Below, piece by piece: positions 40,623 to 48,880 of a stretch of DNA of 49,893 nt. This DNA comes from a bacterium (GTDB lineage: Bacteria; Hydrothermota; UBA3072; JAPDKE01). How positions within the stretch are numbered: position 1 is the stretch's first letter; each line of letters starts with the position of its first letter. The notes beneath the pieces were generated by a model, which searched no databases, had not been told where the DNA came from, and was given only the letters and a program-made list of their open reading frames with translations. A program made the translations under genes and the position numbers. The stretch spans positions 1 through 49,893 of the forward strand of contig JAPDKE010000035.1 of assembly GCA_029258725.1 (NCBI GenBank), given 5' to 3'.

Positions 40623-41748
40623 GAAGATAACCCTTTACCCCTCCAACTGGCTCTACAACGCAGGGGTGGTGGGGTTTTTGAGGGTGGTGGAGTTTGGAGA
40701 TAATGAAATAAATAAATTTTTTCATGAAGATGGAAAAGTAGAGTTTAGCAAAAACATAATAAGGGAAAGTTATCAACTGATTTTTGATTACCATCAGCAA
40801 AGACTTCAGGAGAAATTTTCCATTGTAGGAAAAAATCGTAGATATCCTAATTATATTCAGAAGAGTCAAGAAGAATTCTTTCAAACATATTATATAGAAG
40901 CCTTAACTCATTTAGAAGAGAATAGAAGAAGGATTTGTAACTGGTGCAAAGGATATTTTATTCCTTCAGATATTATTGAAGAACTTGAAACAAAATTTCC
41001 TACTGGAAGAAGCGGACTTATTAAGTTCATGACCCAGAGAGAGAAGTTCCAGGGAATACATTTTTCCGGACTCGGTGCAGCGTTTACAGAAATGCCCAAT
41101 GCGTTCTGGAATCTTGAATTTTCTGCTCCTATATGCCATTTATGTTCTTACTTAATTATTTTTCACCATCTTTCCTTTATTAAGATTGAAAAAAATCATG
41201 AAATCTTCATCAATACTCCTCATTTTGGTTTAACATGGGATTTGAATAAGTTTGTGGAAGAAATTCTTAAAAGAGGAGAATATGAGGCAAGGAGGCTCCT
41301 TGGCTCTTCCCTAATTGAATGGGCGATAAAAAGAAGAGTTCTACTTGGTGCATGGACGATGATGAATATTGAAGTAATAGTTAAGAGAAGTGTCCAAACA
41401 GTTCCGGGAAAATATGAAGATGTTATTGATTATTTTGACCTTCCTTATCACATAACACGAATCTTGCTTGACCATGAAGTTGCAAGTTTAATTAAAAGAA
41501 TTAACGAGGAAAAAATATTTGACCTGATTGTAAGTGGAAAATTTTCCGAACTTGAAAAAGCCAGTTATTTTGTTTTGAGAGGAATTTTGAAATTGAAAAA
41601 TAACCAAGACATAAATGAAAATGACCCTCTTACCACATATATAAGAAGATATAAAGATGTAAAACATCTTATGAGAGTTTCGGAACTCTTGCCCGAACTT
41701 TATGCGAAAATTTTAAAAGTTTTAAAACAAGCAAAAGGAGGTTCATGA
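40615..41748 (+). CDS. cas8b: Cascade large subunit Cas8b1/Cst1
   Basis: 377 residues from ATG 40615. Begins ITLYPSNWLYNAGVVGFLRV, the usual Cst1 opening. Two CxxC pairs, C108/C111 (ICNWCKGYF) and C174/C177 (ICHLCSYLI), define the CXXC-CXXC Cas family and probably bind zinc. Shorter than many Cas8 proteins (about 450-600). Expected to recognise the PAM and anchor the crRNA handle. The next gene starts within its stop (ATG ATG at 41745/41748). Confidence 0.87.
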   Translation: MNEKITLYPSNWLYNAGVVGFLRVVEFGDNEINKFFHEDGKVEFSKNIIRESYQLIFDYHQQRLQEKFSIVGKNRRYPNYIQKSQEEFFQTYYIEALTHLEENRRRICNWCKGYFIPSDIIEELETKFPTGRSGLIKFMTQREKFQGIHFSGLGAAFTEMPNAFWNLEFSAPICHLCSYLIIFHHLSFIKIEKNHEIFINTPHFGLTWDLNKFVEEILKRGEYEARRLLGSSLIEWAIKRRVLLGAWTMMNIEVIVKRSVQTVPGKYEDVIDYFDLPYHITRILLDHEVASLIKRINEEKIFDLIVSGKFSELEKASYFVLRGILKLKNNQDINENDPLTTYIRRYKDVKHLMRVSELLPELYAKILKVLKQAKGGS

Positions 41749-42062
41749 TGGAAGAAAGACATATAAACACTCTTGTGAAAAAAATAAAAGAAGCGGGAAA
41801 AAATACTCCCCCTGATGTTGTAACAGCAATAAACGATATTGGGTTCAGACTTCTGGAACAGGTGAGGTTGAACAACAAAGAAAACGTTTTTTACCTTTTA
41901 CTGCGATGCTTTAAAGCCAAAGAACAGAAATTCCCTGATGACCTTATAGAGGTATTTAAACCAGAAAATGAGAGATATTTTAAAACGCTTGTCTTTACTT
42001 TTCTTGCTTCAGTTCTGGAAAGAAAACAAGCCAGAACAGAAACAGAAGGAGGTGAATCATGA
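41745..42062 (+). CDS. Small all-helical Cas-operon protein, candidate stand-alone Cas11
   Basis: 105 residues, helical throughout (HINTLVKKIKEAGKNTPPDV, FRLLEQVRLNNKENVFYLLL, YFKTLVFTFLASVLERKQAR). A strong AAAGGAGG precedes the ATG. It lies between cas8 and cas7, overlapping both by 4 bp. Size, helicity and place suit the small subunit (Cas11) of Cascade. In type I-B, Cas11 is usually made from an internal start inside cas8, and the short Cas8 here could mean that part has become its own gene. No sequence homology is claimed. Confidence 0.6.
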   Translation: MMEERHINTLVKKIKEAGKNTPPDVVTAINDIGFRLLEQVRLNNKENVFYLLLRCFKAKEQKFPDDLIEVFKPENERYFKTLVFTFLASVLERKQARTETEGGES

Positions 42063-43345
42063 AAAAGGCCATAACAATAACAATTTTGTTTGAAGCAGAT
42101 GCCCTTAACAGGGATGAGAAGGTTGGAAATGTGTTATCCATAAAGAAGCTTACCAGAGGATGGGGAGAGACATATTCCTTCATATCAAGACCTGCGATAA
42201 GGCATTATCTATGGGTGACATTGAATAAAATGACTCCTGAGAGATGGAAAGCAACTCCTGTTAGAGAAACCCAAGGAGAAGGAAGGAAAAAGGTCATTCA
42301 ATTTGAAATTTGTGACGATGAAGGAAAGGAAGTAAAAAATACTATTATTAACTCAGCAGAACTAGACATTTTTGGGTATATGGTAACTATTGCAAAAGGA
42401 GGAGAAGAAAGAGGAGATAATTTAACTCGTAAAGCACCTTTAGGAATTACAAAAGCTGTATCTTTAGAAAAATGGGAAGGAGATATGGGGTTGTATGCTA
42501 ACCATGAATTGGTTAAAAGAGCTTTAATGCAAGGAAAAGAAGCGACTCCTGATATTTATAACAATGAAGAGCAAAAAGCACTTTATAAAGTTTCCTTTAC
42601 TTTAGATGTAGAAAAAATAGGAATAGATGAATGGCTGATAAAACAGCATACTTATAGGAATAACAAAGATTTAGAAATTACCTTACCTCATAATCATACC
42701 CTCGTGCTAAAAAATGTGGTGAAAATAGGTAACAACTCCTATAAGTTTGAAGATAAAGAAGGAAAAATCGTTATCGAGGATTATAAATTGAAATTTGAAC
42801 ATAAAGACTCAGACCGCATCAAAGATGTTCTGGATGCCATCTACAACGGTCTTTATTACCACTCCTCTGGTGAATGTCCAGGTATTGTTCCCCTATTTCT
42901 CATTGCAGGAATTGTTAAGGTTCCTGTTCCTGTTTTTCACTCCTTTGTGGATATTGAATTCTACAAAAAGAACCACCGACCGAAATTTAAAATAAGAGAA
43001 AACCTGCTGAGAAACGCTATATCAAACGGATGGATAGAGAATGAAGGAGATAAAAAACTCATCTTCGTAGAGGCGAGAGAACCTGAAGCGCTTTCCGAGG
43101 ACTTCATCGCAAGTAATTCTATTACAACAAACTGGGAGCAATTTGTGAATAAGTACCTTTTACAAGGAGAAGAAAAGGAAGCAATTGAAGAAACAATGGA
43201 AGGGAAGAGAAAAGGAAAAAGAGGAAGAAAGAAAAAAGAAACAACAAGAGAAAAAACAACAAAAAGAAGAAGTAAGAAGGAGGCAGAAACTCCTGAAAAA
43301 AGAAAAAGGGGAAGAAGAGGAAGAAAAAGGAAAAAAGAAGAATGA
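42059..43345 (+). CDS. cas7: Cascade backbone Cas7/Cst2 with a polybasic C-terminal tail
   Basis: 428 residues. The Cst2/DevR-type start reads ITITILFEADALNRDEKVGN, KKLTRGWGETYSFISRPAIR, and YMVTIAKGGEERGDNLTRKA is the expected GY(M)F-type strand. GLYYHSSGECPGIVPLFLIA follows. It would bind crRNA as the repeated backbone. The last 48 residues (381-428) are a low-complexity tail with 27 Lys/Arg, including KRGRKKK and KRGRRGRKRKK, unlike the normal family end. The coding strand there is an almost pure purine run. Cas5 follows after 99 bp, a gap with no clear feature other than a GGAGA site. Confidence 0.88.
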   Translation: MKKAITITILFEADALNRDEKVGNVLSIKKLTRGWGETYSFISRPAIRHYLWVTLNKMTPERWKATPVRETQGEGRKKVIQFEICDDEGKEVKNTIINSAELDIFGYMVTIAKGGEERGDNLTRKAPLGITKAVSLEKWEGDMGLYANHELVKRALMQGKEATPDIYNNEEQKALYKVSFTLDVEKIGIDEWLIKQHTYRNNKDLEITLPHNHTLVLKNVVKIGNNSYKFEDKEGKIVIEDYKLKFEHKDSDRIKDVLDAIYNGLYYHSSGECPGIVPLFLIAGIVKVPVPVFHSFVDIEFYKKNHRPKFKIRENLLRNAISNGWIENEGDKKLIFVEAREPEALSEDFIASNSITTNWEQFVNKYLLQGEEKEAIEETMEGKRKGKRGRKKKETTREKTTKRRSKKEAETPEKRKRGRRGRKRKKEE

Positions 43346-43444
43346 GGGATAGTTTACCTAACACCTGGCGAGGTTGTACATAAGATAAAATGACCTGGGA
43401 AAAACCTGAAAAAAAACATATAAGAGAAAAAAGGAGACGGAAAG

Positions 43445-44344
43445 ATGAAGGTTTTAAGATTAAAAATCTATCAGCCTCATGCGCACTATAGAATACCCTT
43501 TACCTTCAGGAGAAGGCATACCTATCCCATACCTCCTTATTCTACCGTAATAGGTCTTATATGCAATGTCCTGGGAGTAAAAGGACCGATTGAAAATCCG
43601 GAAGAATATAAAATCGAAGACCTTGATATTACCTTCAAAGATTTCGCAAATGACCTCTATCTTGCTATTTATGGAAAGTTTGAGTCAATGACGAGGGAAT
43701 ATATATGGTTCAGGAATTTATCTCTTACAGCAAAAGGAGGGCATCTTTCTAGGTTTGGTTCTCCAGCAAACAGAGTGGTGGACGGGATTCCGGAACATCC
43801 CGGGGGACAGGTACCTACAAGAATTGATGTGCTTGAAGAGGTTAATCTCATTATTTATATTGCCCACAAAAAGGAGAAAGTTATAGAAAAGTTGGCGAAT
43901 ATATTCCGAAATCCAGAAAAGAGACTTTATCCTTTACATCTCGGAAGGGCGGAAGACTGGATTGTTTTTAATGGAGAACCAGAAGATGCTATAAAGATTA
44001 TTGAAATCAACGAAGAAAAGGAACCAATATATGGTAGGTTGAAAGATTATGATTATTCCTGGATTCCAGACCCTGAAAGAGGGAAAGATTTTGTAGATGA
44101 TAAATTTTATAATTCTGAGTTTAAAGATTTCTTTAGAAAAGTCCATGGCAGTTCTCATCTCATAACCTCGTTTTATCATATCAGGAACGGAGTAAGGGTT
44201 TTTGAACATATCCCGGTTAAACTTTTCGAAGGAGGTGATTTTCCAATGCGTTTTGGAAAGCCTTTTAGATTCCTAAAAGATGAAGAACTTGAAACCCCTC
44301 TTTTCTTTGCAAAGATGAAATATCCGGAGGTGTACGATGAGTGA
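43445..44344 (+). CDS. cas5: Cascade subunit Cas5 (Cas5b/t type)
   Basis: 299 residues. N-terminal RAMP strand MKVLRLKIYQPHAHYRIPFT, then the Cas5 landmark TYPIPPYSTVIGLICNVLGV (PxPxTVxGLI form), and GRAEDWIV later. Caps the 5' handle of the crRNA next to Cas8. Length is somewhat above the usual 220-260, because of an insertion around EEKEPIYGRLKDYDYSWIPD. GGAGACGGAAAG precedes the ATG. Contains a CTAG site at 43749. Ends overlapping cas3 by 8 bp. Confidence 0.87.
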   Translation: MKVLRLKIYQPHAHYRIPFTFRRRHTYPIPPYSTVIGLICNVLGVKGPIENPEEYKIEDLDITFKDFANDLYLAIYGKFESMTREYIWFRNLSLTAKGGHLSRFGSPANRVVDGIPEHPGGQVPTRIDVLEEVNLIIYIAHKKEKVIEKLANIFRNPEKRLYPLHLGRAEDWIVFNGEPEDAIKIIEINEEKEPIYGRLKDYDYSWIPDPERGKDFVDDKFYNSEFKDFFRKVHGSSHLITSFYHIRNGVRVFEHIPVKLFEGGDFPMRFGKPFRFLKDEELETPLFFAKMKYPEVYDE

Positions 44345-46982
44345 AATATGGGCAAAAAGACCTGAAAAGGATGGAAGGATAATTACTTTAAGAGACCATG
44401 TGATGGATATTTTAAAGAGTGTGGAATCCTTAATGGAGTGTTCGTTTATAAAATCTTTATTTGAAAACCGGAGTAAATACGGGTTAAAAATTAAAAAAGA
44501 AGACTTTGAAAGACTCCTTAAATACGCTGGGTTTTTCCACGACCTTGGCAAAGTTTCTCCTCACTTTCAGATAAGAAAACTAAAAAATGAAGGCTTTGAA
44601 CCCGATATTCCTGATTTTCCAGATGTAAGGCATAACATCCTTTCTCTGTTTTTTATAAATAAAGATAAAGTAAGGGAAATATGTAGGGAAAAAGAAAATT
44701 TATATGCAACATTTTTATCAGCAGTTGCCTTCCATCACTGGAAAAAGGACGAAAAAGAATATATTCTCCATATCAATGAAAAGCTCATTAAAGCATGTAG
44801 GATTTTGTTGCAGGAAGAAAGCGGTGAAAAAACTTTGGGAGACAGGCTTGCAGAAAAATTAAAAGAACATTTTAATGGTTTTGACAAGTTAAACAATGAA
44901 AATCCTGATGAGTTGATTTCTTTTGATAAAGACCTTGCAAAGCATATTGCAGACGAAGGAAATTTAATAAGTGCCGATATTATCCCTCCCTATACTCTTT
45001 ATTTTCTACCCAAGAGATTAAAAGCCCAATATGAAAAAGGAATCGATCTTAATTTATGGGTATTCCTTGCAGGATTTTTAATGAGGGTAGACCATTTTGC
45101 TTCAATGGTGGAAAGTAAAGAAGATAAAGAAATTGATACTGTATATATTGAGAGAAAAATCGATGAAAAGATAGATGTCTTGGAAAGACTGAAAGAAAAA
45201 AAAGGCTTAACTGATGAACAATTATGGCAAAAACACATTCTGGAAAAAGACAAAAATATTATTTTGATTGCTCCCACAGGTATAGGAAAAACCGAGTTTG
45301 CCTTTGCATGGGGAGAGGGCGAAAAATTCTTCTATACTCTGCCTTTGAGGGTTGCGACAAATCAGATATTTGATAGAGCATGTGAATATTTTAACGAGGA
45401 TAAGAAGCAAAATAAAGACCCTTATATTGAGGGAAATGTCGGACTTTTACATTCCGACGCAGACCTCTACTTAATTGAGAAAAGTGAAATTTCAAAGGAT
45501 AATTCAAGCGATGGTGAGACTTTAAAAATACTTGAACTCGCAAAATATTTCTCTTTACCAGTGAATATCTGTACAGGAGACCAGATTTTCCCTGCTGGTT
45601 TAAAGTATCCGGGGTATGAGAAGGTATATGCGACCTTGGGATACTCAAAGCTTATTATTGACGAAGTTCAGGCTTATGACCCGAGGGCATGTGCCATAGT
45701 GGTTAAAATGATTGAGGATATTGTTTCTCTTGGAGGGAAGTTCTTACTTATGACAGCAACGTTGCCGGAATTTGTCAGAAAATATCTGAAAGAAAGGGAA
45801 ATTATTGGGAGGAGAGAGATTTTAGACCTTTATGATAATAAAATAAAGCCAGACCTTATGAGACACAAAATAAGAATAGAGAACAGAGATATTGCATCAA
45901 AGGAGGTGATTGAGGAGATTATAAAAAAAGCCGGGGAAGACAAAAGAATTCTTGTGATTTTAAATACAGTGAAAAAGGCAGAGAGAGTTTTCGAAAAAAT
46001 AAAGTCGGTTATGGAAGAGAAAAGGAAGGATATTTTCGTTGAGATACTTCATTCCAGGCTTACCATGAATAAGAGGAAGAGAAGGGAAAAAAGACTGGAG
46101 GAGGAATTCAAAAATCCAAAACCTATGAATGAGAAGCAACCAAAAATCCTTGTGGCTACTCAGGTTGTAGAGGCCTCTTTGGATATAGATGCGGACTATC
46201 TTTTCACAGAGATATGCCCAATGGATTCCTTGATTCAGCGTATGGGAAGGGTAATGAGGAGGATAAATTTGATAACAGGGGAAATTAAAGGTACAGAAAA
46301 GGAATTTAATTATAAAGATTTTTATAAAAGAGATAAAGAAGCAAATGTAATTGTTTACACACAACATAAGGAAGACAACAAGGAATTTTTGGAATCGGGA
46401 AGGGGATATGTATATGAAATAGACCTTCTGTGTCTTACACTTGGAAAATTGCTTAAGAAGGATCTGAAAGAAATTGCAGATGCGGATGAGAAAAAGTACC
46501 GTGATTTTATAAATAGAAAAATCAAGGAATACAGAAAAGACATTAAAGATGAAATTATTGAGGTTCCTGAAAAAGACAAAAATGAATGGGTTTGTGAAGT
46601 TTATGAAAGCCTCAATACGAATTCTCAATATTTCCAGAAATTTTATGGAACTTTACCTATTTTAGAGGCGGGATATGTCTCAGAAAACCAGAAAGAAGCC
46701 CATGAGATTTTCCGGGAGATTTATACACTGCCTGTGATAGAAGAAAAGTGTTTGGAAAGACTATATGAGAAAATAGAAAAGAAAAACAACATAGATTGGT
46801 TATGGTTTAAAAGAGAAATCATTGCTGAATTTGTAATTCATGAACATCGATGGAAGTATAAAGAATCTCAACTGGAAAGTTTGTGGGAAAGAATTAAGGA
46901 TAAAGTGCCATCGGAAAACGCTGAGAAACTTAAAAAATATTGTAGAGGTATATATGTGGTTAAGGCGGATAAAAAGCAATGA
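44337..46982 (+). CDS. cas3: CRISPR helicase-nuclease Cas3
   Basis: 881 residues: an N-terminal HD nuclease domain (FFHDLGKVSPHF, His68-Asp69; FPDVRHNILSLFF; SAVAFHHWKK) followed by a superfamily 2 helicase. Walker A LIAPTGIGKTEFAFAWG is near residue 315, motif II is LIIDEVQAYDPRA near 440, and motif III is LMTATLP near 473. The C-terminal RecA domain has ATQVVEASLDIDADYLFTEI and LIQRMGRVMRR. Degrades the non-target strand once Cascade has bound. Typical I-B Cas3 with HD and helicase fused. Confidence 0.95.
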   Translation: MSEIWAKRPEKDGRIITLRDHVMDILKSVESLMECSFIKSLFENRSKYGLKIKKEDFERLLKYAGFFHDLGKVSPHFQIRKLKNEGFEPDIPDFPDVRHNILSLFFINKDKVREICREKENLYATFLSAVAFHHWKKDEKEYILHINEKLIKACRILLQEESGEKTLGDRLAEKLKEHFNGFDKLNNENPDELISFDKDLAKHIADEGNLISADIIPPYTLYFLPKRLKAQYEKGIDLNLWVFLAGFLMRVDHFASMVESKEDKEIDTVYIERKIDEKIDVLERLKEKKGLTDEQLWQKHILEKDKNIILIAPTGIGKTEFAFAWGEGEKFFYTLPLRVATNQIFDRACEYFNEDKKQNKDPYIEGNVGLLHSDADLYLIEKSEISKDNSSDGETLKILELAKYFSLPVNICTGDQIFPAGLKYPGYEKVYATLGYSKLIIDEVQAYDPRACAIVVKMIEDIVSLGGKFLLMTATLPEFVRKYLKEREIIGRREILDLYDNKIKPDLMRHKIRIENRDIASKEVIEEIIKKAGEDKRILVILNTVKKAERVFEKIKSVMEEKRKDIFVEILHSRLTMNKRKRREKRLEEEFKNPKPMNEKQPKILVATQVVEASLDIDADYLFTEICPMDSLIQRMGRVMRRINLITGEIKGTEKEFNYKDFYKRDKEANVIVYTQHKEDNKEFLESGRGYVYEIDLLCLTLGKLLKKDLKEIADADEKKYRDFINRKIKEYRKDIKDEIIEVPEKDKNEWVCEVYESLNTNSQYFQKFYGTLPILEAGYVSENQKEAHEIFREIYTLPVIEEKCLERLYEKIEKKNNIDWLWFKREIIAEFVIHEHRWKYKESQLESLWERIKDKVPSENAEKLKKYCRGIYVVKADKKQ

Positions 46983-47018
46983 GGAAGGAATACTGAAACA
47001 AAAGGACAAGAAAATAAA

Positions 47019-47540
47019 ATGAGCAGGGTTGACCTCTACGGTTACAAAATCACTGGGCTACAGGTTGCCTATTATATCGTTTGTAAGAGAAAACTGTGGC
47101 TTTTCACGCATGGATTGGGGATGGAGAAATTCTCCGATTACGTGACGATGGGAAAACTTATAAGTGAGGAATCCTTTAAGAGGAAAAAACCAAAAGAGGT
47201 GGAGATAGGGGAGAGTGCCAGAATTGATTTTCTTAAAATAGGGGACGAGGTGGTTGTCCATGAGGTGAAAAAATCAAAGAAACTGGAGGAAGCACACATC
47301 TGGCAGGTGAAGTATTATATATGGGTGTTGAAGCGAGAAGGAGTGAACTGTAAAAGTGGTGTCATCCATTATCCCAGAGCCATGAGAAAAATAGATGTGG
47401 AGTTCAACGAAGAAGACGAAAGAAGGATTGAAGAGGCTATTGAGAAAATGAGGGAGATAATAGAGATGGAGAAGCCACCTCCTGTTGTAAAGAAAGGATA
47501 CTGCAGAAAATGTGCATATTATGATTTTTGTTTCGTTTAA
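47019..47540 (+). CDS. cas4: CRISPR adaptation nuclease Cas4
   Basis: 173 residues, PDDEXK exonuclease with an iron-sulfur cluster. Cluster cysteines are C22 (VCKRKLWLF) and C162, C165, C171 (YCRKCAYYDFC). The nuclease core is ARIDFLKIGDEVVVHEVKKS, KKLEEAHIWQVKYY. Trims prespacers and sets PAM orientation with Cas1-Cas2. It starts 36 bp after cas3 with only a weak AAGGA site; cas1 follows after 3 bp. Confidence 0.93.
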   Translation: MSRVDLYGYKITGLQVAYYIVCKRKLWLFTHGLGMEKFSDYVTMGKLISEESFKRKKPKEVEIGESARIDFLKIGDEVVVHEVKKSKKLEEAHIWQVKYYIWVLKREGVNCKSGVIHYPRAMRKIDVEFNEEDERRIEEAIEKMREIIEMEKPPPVVKKGYCRKCAYYDFCFV

Positions 47541-47543
47541 GCC

Positions 47544-48515
47544 ATGGGAAGGAACTACTATATTTTTTCAAACGGTAGATTGAGAAGGAAACAGAATACG
47601 CTGTTTCTTGAAAAGGAAGACGGAAAGCATCCCATTCCTGTGGAGGATGTGGATCAGATTTTTGTATTTGGAGAACTTGACTTCAATTCAAAGGCGCTTG
47701 TGTTTCTTGCACAGCATGGCATAGTGCTTCATGTATTCAACTATTATGGATATTACTCCGGAAGTTTTTATCCCCGTGAAGAAATGGTATCCGGGACCCT
47801 TGTGGTAAAGCAGGTGGAACATTATCTTAATCTCCAGAAAAGGATGATCCTCGCACGAAAATTTGTTGAAGGAGCGGTACACAATCTTAAAAGGAACCTG
47901 GAAAAGCGAGAGGGGTTTGAGGGTGAGATAGAAAGAATAAAGGAAATCTCGGGAAGAATAGAGCAAGTTCCCACTCCTCAGGAACTTATGGGAGTGGAGG
48001 CGAATATAAGAAGAATCTATTATTCCACATGGGAGAGAATCACAGGATGGGAATTTGAGGAAAGAACCATGAGACCTCCCCAAAATCCTTTAAATGCCTT
48101 GATTTCGTTCGGCAATTCACTGGTGTATGCTCTGGTGTTGAGGGAGATTTATATGACGGCTCTCAATCCTTCCGTGAGTTATCTGCACGAGCCTTCAGAA
48201 AGAAGATTTTCTCTTGCTCTTGATGTGGCGGAGGTTTTCAAACCGGTGCTTGTTGACAGGCTGATTTTTAAACTTATCAATCTTGGTGAATTGAAAGAGG
48301 AAGATTTCTTAAAAGAATTAAATTACGCATATCTTAATGAGAAAGGAAGAAAGATTTTTGTAAGTGCTTTTGATGAAATGCTGGAGAAAACGGTGGTTCA
48401 CAGGGCTTTGCGAAGGAAGGTGAAATATAAGAATTTCATAAGGCTTGAACTTTACAAACTTATAAAGCACATCCTGGGTGAAGAGGAATATAAACCTTTA
48501 AAAGTATGGTGGTGA
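47544..48515 (+). CDS. cas1: CRISPR integrase Cas1
   Basis: 323 residues of the type I-B Cas1 group. Metal-site residues are visible: E152 (GVEANIRRIYY), H215 (VSYLHEPSERR) and D227 (FSLALDVAEVFKPVLVDRL). The N-terminal beta domain begins MGRNYYIFSNGRLRRKQNTL. Integrates spacers at the leader end of the array downstream. No Shine-Dalgarno site precedes it, so translation is likely coupled to cas4. Confidence 0.96.
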   Translation: MGRNYYIFSNGRLRRKQNTLFLEKEDGKHPIPVEDVDQIFVFGELDFNSKALVFLAQHGIVLHVFNYYGYYSGSFYPREEMVSGTLVVKQVEHYLNLQKRMILARKFVEGAVHNLKRNLEKREGFEGEIERIKEISGRIEQVPTPQELMGVEANIRRIYYSTWERITGWEFEERTMRPPQNPLNALISFGNSLVYALVLREIYMTALNPSVSYLHEPSERRFSLALDVAEVFKPVLVDRLIFKLINLGELKEEDFLKELNYAYLNEKGRKIFVSAFDEMLEKTVVHRALRRKVKYKNFIRLELYKLIKHILGEEEYKPLKVWW

Positions 48516-48519
48516 TGAA

Positions 48520-48801
48520 ATGAAGGTGATTCTTGTATATGACATCTCTACAGAAGACGAAGAATCACAGAGGAGATTGAGAAGGGTTCTTCAGGTGGCA
48601 AGAAGATATCTTCATCATGTGCAGAAATCGGTTTTTGAGGGAGATTTAACTCCGGGACAGATTGCAAGGTTAAAAAGAGATGTATTAAGAGAGGTGCATG
48701 AAGAAAAAGATAGCGTGATACTGTACATTCTTCCGGAAGGGGTAAAAGTAAAGCGGGAAATACTCACCCAGATTGAAGACCCTACCAGAAACATTATTTA
48801 A
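48520..48801 (+). CDS. cas2: CRISPR adaptation protein Cas2
   Basis: 93 residues with the ferredoxin-like fold start MKVILVYDISTEDEESQRRL (catalytic-position Asp8), HHVQKSVFEGDLTPGQI and VILYILPEGVKVKRE. Bridges the Cas1 dimers. Starts 4 bp after cas1. Its stop is 79 bp before the first repeat. Confidence 0.95.
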   Translation: MKVILVYDISTEDEESQRRLRRVLQVARRYLHHVQKSVFEGDLTPGQIARLKRDVLREVHEEKDSVILYILPEGVKVKREILTQIEDPTRNII

Positions 48802-48844
48802 CATGCAAAACCGGAGGTTTGACGCAAAATCTTCTTTCCAACCC

Positions 48845-48873
48845 TTTACAATCCTCCTTCTTTTCTTTATACT
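48845..48873 (+). promoter_or_regulatory. CRISPR array promoter in the short leader
   Basis: TTTACA at 48845-48850, 17-bp spacer, TATACT at 48868-48873. Transcription would begin at 48880-48881, the first base of repeat 1. The entire leader between cas2 and the array is only 79 bp (48802-48880) and pyrimidine-rich. Confidence 0.6.
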
Positions 48874-48880
48874 CTCTACC

